A stretch of 5,523 nucleotides of DNA from Deltaproteobacteria bacterium (GCA_030593645.1 JAUVGT010000338.1:1-5523), one strand, 5' to 3'; positions 1-5,400 are shown, counted from the first letter of the stretch. The notes: generated by a model from the sequence alone, not told the origin. Numbers and translations: made by a program.

Positions 1-6
1 GTCCAT
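1..6 (-). CDS. Start of a leftward gene (only codons 1-2 in window)
   Basis: The minus strand reads TAAGGAGGT, five bases (AACCC), then ATG GAC, running off the left edge. The Shine-Dalgarno (12-20 on the + strand) is an almost complete match to the 16S rRNA tail at ideal spacing, so a real start codon at 6..4 is well supported although only Met-Asp is visible. The product cannot be named. It is divergent from the OPT transporter gene, so the roughly 400 bases between them should hold promoters for both. Confidence 0.6.
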
Positions 7-11
7 GGGTT

Positions 12-20
12 ACCTCCTTA
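12..20 (-). promoter_or_regulatory. Strong Shine-Dalgarno of the left-edge gene
   Basis: On the minus strand TAAGGAGGT lies five bases before the ATG at 6..4. It is one of the strongest ribosome-binding sites in the window and is the only reason the left-edge gene can be called. Confidence 0.65.
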
Positions 21-32
21 GCTTGAAAGTTT

Positions 33-55
33 CAGTCAAATCTTATATTTGACTG
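33..55. promoter_or_regulatory. Perfect 9-bp inverted repeat (hairpin or operator)
   Basis: CAGTCAAAT (33-41), a 5-base spacer, then ATTTGACTG (47-55) form a perfect inverted repeat. It sits 12 bases upstream of the Shine-Dalgarno of the left-edge gene, so it would be in that gene's 5' leader or overlap its promoter. It could be a repressor operator or an RNA hairpin. There is no T-run, so it is not a typical terminator. The symmetry is seen directly; the function is inferred. Confidence 0.45.
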
Positions 56-404
56 GTTTTATTGATCTATCTTATAATCTCCCAGGCTTATCGTTTGACC
101 TGCCCTTAAAGATAGACCAGTCCAAAGCATTTCCAGTTTACTGGTACAAGAGGCCTGAAGTGATTCTAAAGCAATTGACAGATGTATTAGAATCTGTTTC
201 TGTCAAAAATAAAATAATTATTGATAATTCAGCAACATGAGTTATGATTCATCTTGCACTATGATATAAAAATGTATTATTGTCAATAACAATATAATCA
301 CATAAAACTAAGTACTTACTTCTTAAAAGTACTCCATCCTTTTGAAAACAGTGCTCAAACTCACGCGTACTCGATTTGATGAATATCAGCTTAGAAGTGA
401 ATTT
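56..404. other. Intergenic region between divergent genes; no recognised gene
   Basis: This AT-rich stretch contains one open frame (in-frame TAG at 19-21, stop at 238-240, ATG-less, reading ...YWYKRPEV... and ending DNSAT) that I do not recognise. It has no ribosome-binding site and may be chance or a gene remnant. Near the OPT gene are a perfect TATAAT (293-298) without a convincing -35, a small hairpin TATTGT/ACAATA (278-294), and an inverted repeat AGTACTT/AAGTACT (311-333). Any of these may belong to the OPT promoter region, but none is decisive. Confidence 0.4.
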
Positions 405-2309
405 ATGACTGATTTAAAAGCTCGTTCACCCGACAATAATACTCTTAAAGATTTCAGTCTCCGGGCCCTGTTAATCGGGGCTGTATTCGGAGTACTGTTC
501 GGCGGCGCAAACGCCTACCTCGGTTTAAAATCCGGTTTAACGGTCAGTACCGCGATCCCTCTGGCTGTGATATCGGCAGCTCTTTTCAAATCCCTTGAAA
601 GGTTCTGGGGGAAATCTTCAATCCTTGAAGTCAACATCGCTCAAACAACAGGGTCATCCGGCTCATCGCTCGCCTCCGGAATTATCTTCACCCTGCCTGC
701 CCTTTTTTTATGGGGTTTTAATCCGTCCCTGCTTCAGATTACACTTCTGGCTTTATTTGGGGGTATGCTGGGGATCGTATTCGTAATCCCGCTCAGAAAA
801 TACCTTACGGTTAATGAAAAGGCCAATCTGCCTTATCCTGAAGGCACTGCATCTGCAAAGGTGATCATCGCCGTGGATACCGGTGGAAGCAGCGCGAAAT
901 ATATATTCCAGGGTTTGATCATCGGCGCAGTTTATAAAGTCTGTTTATCATTTGCCAGGCTGTGGCCTTCTAAACTCAGTATGCTGATCCCCGGTTTAAA
1001 AAAAGCACAATTGGGAATTGAAGCCACACCCGCTTTATTGGGTGTGGGATACATCCTGGGCTTCAGAATCTCAGCAATACTGTTCGCGGGTGGTTTGCTC
1101 TCATGGATCGGTATCATTCCAGTCATCGCGCAATTTGGAGATCTCATGGATCTTTCCATGACCGCAGAGGGCAAACAGTTGATTTCGGATATGTCGCCGT
1201 CAAAAATATGGACACAGTATATCAGATACATTGGTGCCGGCGCCCTGTCCGCCGCAGGTATTATCACGGTACTCAAATCATTACCGATGCTGATAAGTTC
1301 CCTGCGGATCGGTTTAAAGGAGTTAGCAGTAAAATTACCTTCACGGGACCGCGCGGATAAAGATTTATCCTTTAAAATCATCATCGGCGCAGTCATTCTT
1401 TTTTTATTTACAGGTATTGTGACATCCTTTGTGTTTGGTACCGAGTACGGAATAGTCACACGTATTGCAGGTTCATTGACCGTTTTATTCTTTGGATTTA
1501 TTTTTGTCATGGTATCATCAAGAATCGTGGGTTTGATCGGAGTATCTTCCAACCCGACTTCAAGTATGACTGTGCTCACTTTACTCTGTACTTCCGCTGT
1601 ATTTTACATTTTGGGCTGGACTGATGATTTGAGTAAAGCCCTGGTCATCATTATCGGGGCCATGGTTGCTGTTTCATCTTCTATTGCGGGCGCTGTTTCC
1701 CAGGATCTGAAAACAGGCTACTTACTGGGTGCAACACCAAAACGGCAGCAGGCAAGCGAACTGTTTGGCACGTTTTCTTCAGCTCTGTTTATCGCTTTTG
1801 CGGTAATCACTCTGGGAAAAGTATACGGTTTTGGCTCAAACGAACTGGCAGCACCACAGGCCATGCTGATGAAAACGGTTGTGGACGGTGTATTGCAATC
1901 TGATTTGCCCTGGAACATGATCTTACTCGGCGCGATTTTCGCCCTGATCGCGGAATTATGCGCGATCCCTTCCTTACCGTTTGCAATCGGTATATATCTT
2001 CCCCTTTCCACTATCACACCTGTATTTATTGGCGGTCTGATCGGTTATTTCGCGGGAAAGGAAAAACAGAAAAAGGATAAACCGGTTCAAAAAATGAAAG
2101 CCGATTCGGGTCTTCTGCTGGGTTCCGGTCTGATTGCGGGTGAAGGTATCACAGGGATCATGATCGCGTCTTACGTCATTTGGTCTCAGGCAGCACCAGC
2201 CGGATTCGATTTTGGCCTCAGAGGGAATCCCGGTGAAGCGGTTTCTTTTTTCATGTTCTGTTTATTGAGTATTTTTTTATTTTTAATGGCCAGATCCAGA
2301 AAACTTTGA
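405..2309 (+). CDS. OPT-family oligopeptide transporter (bacterial type)
   Basis: This is a polytopic inner-membrane secondary transporter of the oligopeptide transporter (OPT) family, 634 aa from the ATG at 405 and full length for bacterial members. Family landmarks occur in order: NAYLGLKSGLTVS (36-48), NIAQTTGSSGSSLASG (77-92), LPYPEGTASAKV (142-153), LLGVGYILGFR (211-221), SSRIVGLIGVSSNP (371-384), SQDLKTGYLLGATPKRQQ (432-449), YLPLSTITPVFIGGLIGYF (531-549) and GLIAGEG (575-581). Between them are about 14-16 hydrophobic segments; the first starts near residue 21. The frame stays open upstream to a TTG at 342, but that TTG has no ribosome-binding site, whereas the ATG at 405 follows AGAAGTGA and leaves the usual short N-terminus. 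Members of the family take up peptides or metal-chelate conjugates, probably by proton coupling; the substrate cannot be read here. It stands alone and its base composition is visibly more GC-rich than its flanks, consistent with a long-resident gene. Confidence 0.93.
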   Translation: MTDLKARSPDNNTLKDFSLRALLIGAVFGVLFGGANAYLGLKSGLTVSTAIPLAVISAALFKSLERFWGKSSILEVNIAQTTGSSGSSLASGIIFTLPALFLWGFNPSLLQITLLALFGGMLGIVFVIPLRKYLTVNEKANLPYPEGTASAKVIIAVDTGGSSAKYIFQGLIIGAVYKVCLSFARLWPSKLSMLIPGLKKAQLGIEATPALLGVGYILGFRISAILFAGGLLSWIGIIPVIAQFGDLMDLSMTAEGKQLISDMSPSKIWTQYIRYIGAGALSAAGIITVLKSLPMLISSLRIGLKELAVKLPSRDRADKDLSFKIIIGAVILFLFTGIVTSFVFGTEYGIVTRIAGSLTVLFFGFIFVMVSSRIVGLIGVSSNPTSSMTVLTLLCTSAVFYILGWTDDLSKALVIIIGAMVAVSSSIAGAVSQDLKTGYLLGATPKRQQASELFGTFSSALFIAFAVITLGKVYGFGSNELAAPQAMLMKTVVDGVLQSDLPWNMILLGAIFALIAELCAIPSLPFAIGIYLPLSTITPVFIGGLIGYFAGKEKQKKDKPVQKMKADSGLLLGSGLIAGEGITGIMIASYVIWSQAAPAGFDFGLRGNPGEAVSFFMFCLLSIFLFLMARSRKL

Positions 2310-2678
2310 TAGAATGTTGAACTAATGGATTGCATGCTGTCCATGTACCGGTTGTACCACAAACAACTCCCAGATTATTCGTATCGTTGAAAGGAATTGG
2401 AATTCAAAATCGGTATTGAGTTTTTTATGCATCTTATCGGGCAAACGCAACGGCCCTGAGATTAATTCACCTTTCCATAATTAATAGTGATGGTTTCGTA
2501 AAAAGTCCGAATTAGACGGTTTTGTAAAGAGTTCAAATTCAAGGCGTGCAAATTTTGTAATGATGAAGCGTACTTATCGTACGTTGAATGATTGCGAAAT
2601 GCGGTACAACGCAAAAGTTGGACTTTTTACGAGACCGTCAAAAGCCGCATCAATCAAGCCTAACCTCCAATAAAAGTG
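2310..2678. other. Convergent intergenic region with repeat element; no gene recognised
   Basis: This gap separates the 3' ends of the OPT gene and the leftward membrane-protein gene. Its first half (2310-2488) shows only small symmetries, such as ATGGA/TCCAT near 2324-2343. A roughly 50-codon minus-strand open frame containing RLPDKMHKKLN is unrecognised and lacks a ribosome-binding site. The second half is the palindromic repeat described separately. No classical hairpin-plus-T-run terminator follows the OPT stop. Confidence 0.5.
2489..2639. repeat. Palindromic intergenic repeat, about 150 bp, with duplicated left arm
   Basis: The right arm (2618-2639), read on the minus strand as GACGGTCTCGTAAAAAGTCC plus AA, matches two tandem left arms: 2489-2510 (19 of 22) and 2515-2536 (18 of 22). 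The centre is a tight hairpin CGTAC-ttatc-GTACG (2569-2583). The element is a long imperfect palindrome between two convergent gene ends, where it could act as a two-way transcription terminator through its stem and flanking T/A runs. From memory, very similar 'cgtaaaaagtcc' repeats are dispersed in Desulfobacterales genomes, which would make this a MITE- or REP-like family; a genome search would settle that. It carries no coding potential. Confidence 0.7.
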
Positions 2679-3059
2679 TTATGTTTTGATTAACCAGATT
2701 AATATACTTAAATGCACCATCCCTACTATTCCCATTGAAAAGATAATAGCTTTTGAAAAAAAACCAACAAACTCACATTTCTTATCTGAGTTTAATAATT
2801 TATGCAGAACCATATGCGCTATAAAGAAAACATCCATGCTTATCAGAAACCAAAAACGTGTGTTTTCAGATGGATGACAAATAAGCCACAGCAATAACAC
2901 AAATAATGGTACATGAAGAATGGTAAACCAATAATATGCAATTTCATCTTTGAGTTTTCGGATAATTGGAAATATTCGCCACTCATGCCGTTGAATTGCA
3001 TCAAGCTCATGAGTGAGCAGCAATGCAATTCCTAAATAAAATAACATATCGTTAAGCAT
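2679..3059 (-). CDS. Small four-helix membrane protein with HELDAIQRHEWR motif (DUF6713-like)
   Basis: This is a 126-aa protein of unknown function. Hydrophobic segments lie at about 5-17, 41-62, 69-88 and 100-124, so it is very probably an inner-membrane protein. The most distinctive motif is THELDAIQRHEWR at 16-28, rich in charged residues just after the first segment; further His residues lie in or near the membrane (49, 62, 82, 86, 116). I associate the HELDA...HEWR signature with the DUF6713 family, from memory and only moderately sure. The start at 3059 follows AAGGA nine bases upstream. It lies 86 bases downstream of the truncated Phd antitoxin on the same strand, in the place where that antitoxin's toxin would normally be. 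It has no resemblance to a PIN or RelE toxin, so it is more likely an unrelated gene than the toxin partner. Confidence 0.75.
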   Translation of the reverse strand: MLNDMLFYLGIALLLTHELDAIQRHEWRIFPIIRKLKDEIAYYWFTILHVPLFVLLLWLICHPSENTRFWFLISMDVFFIAHMVLHKLLNSDKKCEFVGFFSKAIIFSMGIVGMVHLSILIWLIKT

Positions 3060-3128
3060 TTGTATTTATCCTTATTTCTCTTGTGAGCATTACGGTTTCA
3101 ATAACCTGGTGAAAAGCTTTATAAAAGT

Positions 3129-3134
3129 ATTATA
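3129..3134 (-). promoter_or_regulatory. Possible -10 box for the small membrane-protein gene
   Basis: A perfect TATAAT is read on the minus strand about 70 bases before the ATG at 3059, just after the stop of the short Phd-type gene. A good -35 is not visible (GTTTTG at 17-base spacing). In such AT-rich sequence the match could be chance. Confidence 0.3.
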
Positions 3135-3145
3135 AAAAGCAATGT

Positions 3146-3325
3146 TCAACTCAAAACCATGCAAATGACTGAAAATGCCATGGCTTTTTCAGAAGTGCGG
3201 TACGGCGTTATTTGGGCTAATGGCTTACCTCGCTTTGTTATTACAATCATTTCCTGTGTTTTGGCAATTTGGTTTAGAAATTTCAAGGCATGTGATTTAA
3301 ATTCGCTTATTCCCATGGTTTTCAT
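3146..3325 (-). CDS. Phd/YefM-type antitoxin, short (59 aa), without toxin
   Basis: The minus-strand frame beginning MKTMGISEFKSHALKFLNQI and continuing MIVITKRGKPLAQITPYR matches the N-terminal DNA-binding and dimerisation half of Phd/YefM antitoxins: strand-helix 'ISEFK..AL..L' at 5-17 and the hallmark 'VITKRGKPLA' wing at 28-37. In the family, the N-terminal half binds the operator and the C-terminal tail wraps the toxin. Here the match ends near residue 47 and the last residues (AFSVICMVLS) look non-homologous, so the toxin-binding tail appears lost by truncation or frameshift. Met4 (3316) is an alternative start. No PIN/Doc/YoeB-like toxin follows; the small membrane-protein gene does. 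It could still bind DNA as an orphan regulator, or be a decaying remnant. The family call is confident, functionality is not. Confidence 0.75.
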   Translation of the reverse strand: MKTMGISEFKSHALKFLNQIAKTQEMIVITKRGKPLAQITPYRTSEKAMAFSVICMVLS

Positions 3326-3348
3326 ACAGCCACATTCTTTTTAAAGAT

Positions 3349-3377
3349 ATAGTAGTCATTTTAAATGGTCAAATCAA
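3349..3377 (-). promoter_or_regulatory. Candidate promoter of the Phd-type gene
   Basis: On the minus strand TTGATT (3377-3372), a 17-base spacer and TACTAT (3354-3349) give a plausible sigma-70 promoter, each box four of six. Transcription would start about 17 bases before the ATG at 3325. Phd-type antitoxins usually bind their own promoter, so an operator would be expected here, but no clear palindrome is seen. Confidence 0.35.
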
Positions 3378-3475
3378 GGACAAAAAGGTGGATTTCAGCC
3401 GGCAGAACAGACGCTGGGTACTATATAAATAGAACATTAGAAATTGTAATACTACTGATAAAAATTCATTTTTCA

Positions 3476-3498
3476 GGAGCCGCATTACTTTAGGCTCC
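3476..3498. other. Hairpin at the end of the higA remnant
   Basis: GGAGCC (3476-3481) and GGCTCC (3493-3498) form a perfect 6-bp stem with an 11-base loop that contains the frameshifted higA stop codon. On the minus strand it is followed by TGAAAAATGAATTTTT rather than an immediate T-run, so it is at best a weak terminator of the hicA-hicB-higA transcript. Confidence 0.35.
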
Positions 3499-3731
3499 AC
3501 GAATTGGCTGGGCGTTGGAGTTGTTACCAAGATGGTCTAATGGTAATGGTTTAATTTTATTCAGTGCCTTTAACTCAGATTTCTTAGAAAATAAAGGTCC
3601 CATCTTAATTGTATATTCATCCAAAAGTCCTCTGGAACTCTAAAAACCTTGGCAAGTCTAATACCGCGCCTTCCGTTGATTATTTCATTTACCCCCTGAT
3701 AAGGGACATTGATGGCGAGGGCTAAATCCCG
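3490..3731 (-). pseudogene. Decayed HigA/VapI-type antitoxin (XRE helix-turn-helix) fragment
   Basis: Reading the minus strand from 3731 gives RDLALAINVPYQGVNEIING, then RRGIRLAKVFRVPEDFWMNI and QLRWDLY. This is the helix-turn-helix core and 'EFWMNLQ.RWDLY' signature of HigA antitoxins. Three lesions are visible. The N-terminal part (usually about 25-30 residues, HPGEIL...) is missing. About six residues are absent between RRGI and RLAKVF, where the family normally has TPDTAL or similar. A one-base loss (or two-base gain) occurs in TATTTTC near 3588-3592: the first frame stops at 3570, while the next frame continues with SKKSELKALNKIKPLPLDHL to a stop at 3490, restoring the familiar HigA C-terminus. 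It directly abuts the hicB stop in the same frame. No HigB toxin is present. It is almost certainly non-functional as an antitoxin. Confidence 0.8.
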
Positions 3732-4031
3732 TTAATGAGAATGTACAGCCTGATCCAGTGTATCAGCTACCCATTTGTTAAGGCTTTTTCCGGCGTGAGC
3801 TGCGGCAGCGGCTATTTCAGCATGTATGCCAGGGGAAACGCGCAAGGTCAGCTTGCCGGAATATGGTTTAGCAGGGAGGTGATTTTCATTTTTACAGTCG
3901 GCAAGATAATGGTCAATAGCGTTGTGAAAATCTTCGGTGAGCTGTGCGACAGTTTCACCCTCAAAGGTAATACTATCTCTTTCGTCAAAGTTGATTTTTG
4001 CAAAATATCCCTTATAAGTCATACTGTTCAT
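3732..4031 (-). CDS. hicB: HicB-family antitoxin with C-terminal ribbon-helix-helix domain
   Basis: This 99-aa protein is the antitoxin of the HicAB type II system; it neutralises HicA and represses the operon. The N-terminal part (MTYKGYFAKINFD ... SITFEGETVAQLTEDFHNAIDHYLADC, residues 4-46) is the partial RNase-H-like HicB fold. Residues 60-94 (KLTLRVSPGIHAEI...GKSLNKWVADTL) form an Arc/MetJ-type ribbon-helix-helix DNA-binding domain. The start at 4031 is chosen because GGAGGT stands six bases upstream and its ATG overlaps the hicA stop as ATGA, implying translational coupling; an in-frame ATG at 4058 has no such site. Relatives I recall have about 13-16 more residues between NFD and the 'RD.ITF.G' segment, so this copy seems to lack a beta-strand. 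The last residues (VHSH) are unlike the usual end and run into the higA remnant. Confidence 0.9.
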   Translation of the reverse strand: MNSMTYKGYFAKINFDERDSITFEGETVAQLTEDFHNAIDHYLADCKNENHLPAKPYSGKLTLRVSPGIHAEIAAAAAHAGKSLNKWVADTLDQAVHSH

Positions 4032-4291
4032 GGCGTTACCTCCAAACCTGTTAACCATTCACGAATTTTTTCTACCATATACTTCTTTGCTTCTTTTCCC
4101 GTGTGGGGTCTGTGAGTGTATTCTCGTGTTCCGGAAAGTTCCAGGACCACCCGTGAACCGTCGCCCTCTCGAATTGAACCACCAAGTGCCTTGACCAGAG
4201 ACTCAATGTCGCTGAATTTAATATTTGCCCTGGTAGGTTTGGTAAATATGGCCGAGAATGCCTTCCGGTGTTTTTCTTTCATAATATTCAT
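4028..4291 (-). CDS. hicA: HicA-family mRNA interferase toxin
   Basis: This 87-aa protein is the toxin of the HicAB pair, a small dsRNA-binding-fold ribonuclease that cleaves mRNA when HicB is lost. Family features are 'KHRKAFSAIFTKPTRANIKF' (7-26), 'DIESLVKALGG' (28-38), 'GDGSRVVLEL' (43-52) and 'THRPH' (59-63), followed by a C-terminal helix (EAKKYMVEKIREWL). It belongs to the longer HicA branch in which the classical GSH box reads GSR and the conserved histidines lie in HRPH; I infer those are the active or structural ones. No inactivating lesion is seen. hicA is first in the pair and its stop overlaps the hicB start by four bases. Met4 (4282) is an alternative start. Neither start has a ribosome-binding site, and a perfect -10 box lies so close that the message may be leaderless. 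Confidence 0.9.
   Translation of the reverse strand: MNIMKEKHRKAFSAIFTKPTRANIKFSDIESLVKALGGSIREGDGSRVVLELSGTREYTHRPHTGKEAKKYMVEKIREWLTGLEVTP
4038..4043 (-). promoter_or_regulatory. Shine-Dalgarno that fixes the hicB start
   Basis: GGAGGT on the minus strand stands six bases before the hicB ATG at 4031, inside the 3' end of hicA. Contrast with hicA itself, which has none: the antitoxin should be translated more efficiently than the toxin from a shared message, as suits a TA operon. Confidence 0.75.
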
Positions 4292-4296
4292 ATGGT

Positions 4297-4302
4297 ATTA
4301 TA
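4297..4302 (-). promoter_or_regulatory. Perfect -10 box of the hicA-hicB operon
   Basis: The minus strand reads TATAAT five bases before the hicA ATG at 4291. A start site about seven bases downstream would fall at or next to that ATG, giving an essentially leaderless hicA message. No good -35 is seen at 16-18 bases (for example TATCCT), so activity may be weak. Confidence 0.45.
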
Positions 4303-4500
4303 TTGTGCCACCATGATTAAGGATATTTTGAATAACCTCAAAAATAAAATGCTTGAGAACGTAGAAAAACTAACCAGAACGATTGGTCTGGCCATAAGGA
4401 ATAACGTTCGCAAACAAGCTGCGTTCCAAAAGCATTCCGGTACTGCACAACACCTTACGGTAAACCGCTTGCCTTCTTCACGTCAACTTCATTTGCTTTG
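4303..4500. other. Intergenic stretch between SRPBCC gene and hicA; nothing recognised
   Basis: About 200 bases. A + strand frame from 4313 (MIKDILNNLKNKMLENV...) is open for 75 codons and overlaps the 3' end of the SRPBCC gene, but it has no ribosome-binding site and resembles nothing I know. A small palindrome CGGTAAACCG is the only symmetry seen after the SRPBCC stop, and no convincing terminator is present. Confidence 0.35.
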
Positions 4501-4920
4501 TCAGTCTTGGTATTCTTCTTCAATTTCTTTAAGAATGTGATTAATGGTATTTTTGGCAAGCCATTTTACTATCCACCCCAATCCTATGATTTTAGGTTTA
4601 AATTGGACTTTCCATGTGATAAGAGTCCCATTGCCAGTGGAACTAATACCAATGTTGCCAATATAATCTCTTACAGGGGCTCCAGACAATAGACTATAAG
4701 TCAATGAATTTGGAGGTTCTATTGCTTCTAATCTCTCTCGAAATTGCGTTTTTCCAATTGTGATGATTCTTATTGTTCCTATGCCATTGGAAGAAGATTC
4801 TCTCTTTTCTTCCACTGAAACAGTAATGCCCGCGATAGGAGAATGTTCGAAATCGCTAAAAATATTCCAGGCTTTATCCGCGGACATCTTTATTTTTTTT
4901 TCTATAGAGAATGATGTCAT
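4501..4920 (-). CDS. SRPBCC-family (START-like / polyketide cyclase-dehydratase type) protein
   Basis: This 139-aa soluble protein has the plan of the SRPBCC ligand-binding fold: an N-terminal strand (SFSIEKKIKMSA), a helix with 'DKAWNIFSDFEH' (15-26), a run of beta-strands ('GIGTIRIITIG', 'FRERLEAIEPPNSLTYSLLSG', 'IGNIGISSTGNGTLITWKVQF') and a long C-terminal helix ending in KEIEEEYQD. This is the complete length for the family. The fold makes a deep hydrophobic pocket for lipids or other small molecules; the ligand and any catalysis cannot be told from sequence. The start is supported by AAGGA five bases upstream. It lies upstream of and in the same direction as hicA, but about 210 bases away with a separate promoter in front of hicA, so co-transcription is doubtful. 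The cell location is expected to be cytoplasm. Confidence 0.82.
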   Translation of the reverse strand: MTSFSIEKKIKMSADKAWNIFSDFEHSPIAGITVSVEEKRESSSNGIGTIRIITIGKTQFRERLEAIEPPNSLTYSLLSGAPVRDYIGNIGISSTGNGTLITWKVQFKPKIIGLGWIVKWLAKNTINHILKEIEEEYQD

Positions 4921-5121
4921 CGATTTCCTTTATCTAATTTCAGACTAACATTGCTTATGACCTGCCGGAAGCAATTCCATTAAATGGGTTGAAAGCTGTA
5001 AAACAATATAAACTCTAAAGAAATTTTAAAGGCGCATTAATTTTCCGGTTAGGTCAATGAGCTGGTTATCAAATATATTAAATATTCACAATAATTATGC
5101 ACTAATTACGTATTGTATCTT
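4921..5121. other. AT-rich leader region of the SRPBCC gene
   Basis: There are no genes here. A perfect 7-bp inverted repeat ATTGCTT (4950-4956) / AAGCAAT (4969-4975) lies about 30 bases upstream of the SRPBCC start and could fold in its leader. No clear promoter is seen. The right end holds the left copy of the 9-bp duplication that flanks the inserted element (5113-5121). Confidence 0.4.
5113..5121 (+). repeat. 9-bp target site duplication, left copy
   Basis: TTGTATCTT stands immediately outside the left terminal inverted repeat and is repeated exactly at 5386-5394, immediately outside the right one. This is the arrangement left by a cut-and-paste transposition. Confidence 0.85.
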
Positions 5122-5385
5122 CAGCAATTCTCGGTGAACGTCATAAAATCAACAGAGGCACTCCGCAACGTCATTCCCGTGAAAACGGGAATCCAGTAAT
5201 ATTAGGTAATTTTCTGGATAGCGCTAAAGCTTCACTGCGTGCCCGGATCTTAAGCTCTGCGCAGCCTGTGCCGGACTCAATCCGGTATCCGGAATGACAC
5301 CGTTTTAAACTTTACGAATTACAAATGTTATTATCTGCTGACATGCACGTTTATCAATGTTTTCTATTTTCACCGAGAATTGCTG
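5122..5385. mobile_element. Non-autonomous transposable element (MITE), 264 bp
   Basis: The element is bounded by 17-bp perfect terminal inverted repeats, CAGCAATTCTCGGTGAA (5122-5138) and its complement TTCACCGAGAATTGCTG (5369-5385). Exact 9-bp direct repeats (TTGTATCTT) abut both ends. It has no transposase gene and no open frame worth calling, so it must have been moved in trans by an insertion sequence with similar ends. A 9-bp duplication is compatible with several DDE groups, such as IS4-like or IS5/IS903-like; the parent cannot be named from here. Perfect arms and duplication suggest a fairly recent insertion. It lies between the SRPBCC gene and the ParD-like gene, 8 bases before the latter's probable operator, and carries another palindromic repeat inside it. 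Confidence 0.85.
5169..5299. repeat. Palindromic 'GTCATTCCCG' repeat nested in the MITE
   Basis: The left end has GTCATTCC (5170-5177) and the right end GGAATGAC (5291-5298). Just inside the left end is a perfect hairpin ATTCCCG-tgaaaa-CGGGAAT (5173-5192), and further short symmetries follow (CCAG/CTGG; CCGGA/TCCGG). This ends-in-palindrome pattern 'GTCATTCCCG..CGGGAATCCAG' is a widespread intergenic repeat type in proteobacteria, known to me from several genera. It is visibly more GC-rich than its surroundings. It may be an independent element that inserted into the MITE, or part of the MITE's own body. Confidence 0.7.
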
Positions 5386-5394
5386 TTGTATCTT
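5386..5394 (+). repeat. 9-bp target site duplication, right copy
   Basis: TTGTATCTT directly follows the right terminal inverted repeat and is identical to 5113-5121. Confidence 0.85.
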
Positions 5395-5400
5395 TAAAAA

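Noticed and set aside
342..404. TTG start giving a 655-aa OPT protein
   Set aside because: No Shine-Dalgarno precedes the TTG. The ATG at 405 has a purine-rich AGAAGTGA upstream and gives the short N-terminus usual for the family.
932..1579. Minus-strand 215-codon open frame inside the OPT gene
   Set aside because: It is antisense to a clear full-length transporter; its translation shows no recognisable family and mirrors the codon pattern of the real gene.
2324..2482. Minus-strand open frame of about 50 codons with RLPDKMHKKLN
   Set aside because: It is short, lacks a ribosome-binding site and a suitable start, and matches no family I know.
2655..2680. GCCTAAC at 2659-2665 as an integron attC core site
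   Set aside because: A single seven-base match with no partner core site, no attC-like palindrome, and no repeats of the motif between the other small genes, so an integron cassette array is not supported.
3159..3344. Plus-strand 61-codon open frame
   Set aside because: It is the shadow of the Phd-type antitoxin on the opposite strand, which has clear family motifs.
3735..4115. Plus-strand 126-codon open frame
   Set aside because: It is antisense to hicA/hicB, which are strongly supported by motifs, a 4-base overlap and a Shine-Dalgarno.
4313..4540. Plus-strand frame MIKDILNNLKNKMLENV...
   Set aside because: It has no ribosome-binding site, overlaps the SRPBCC 3' end, and is not recognisable. 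It is kept only as a remark.
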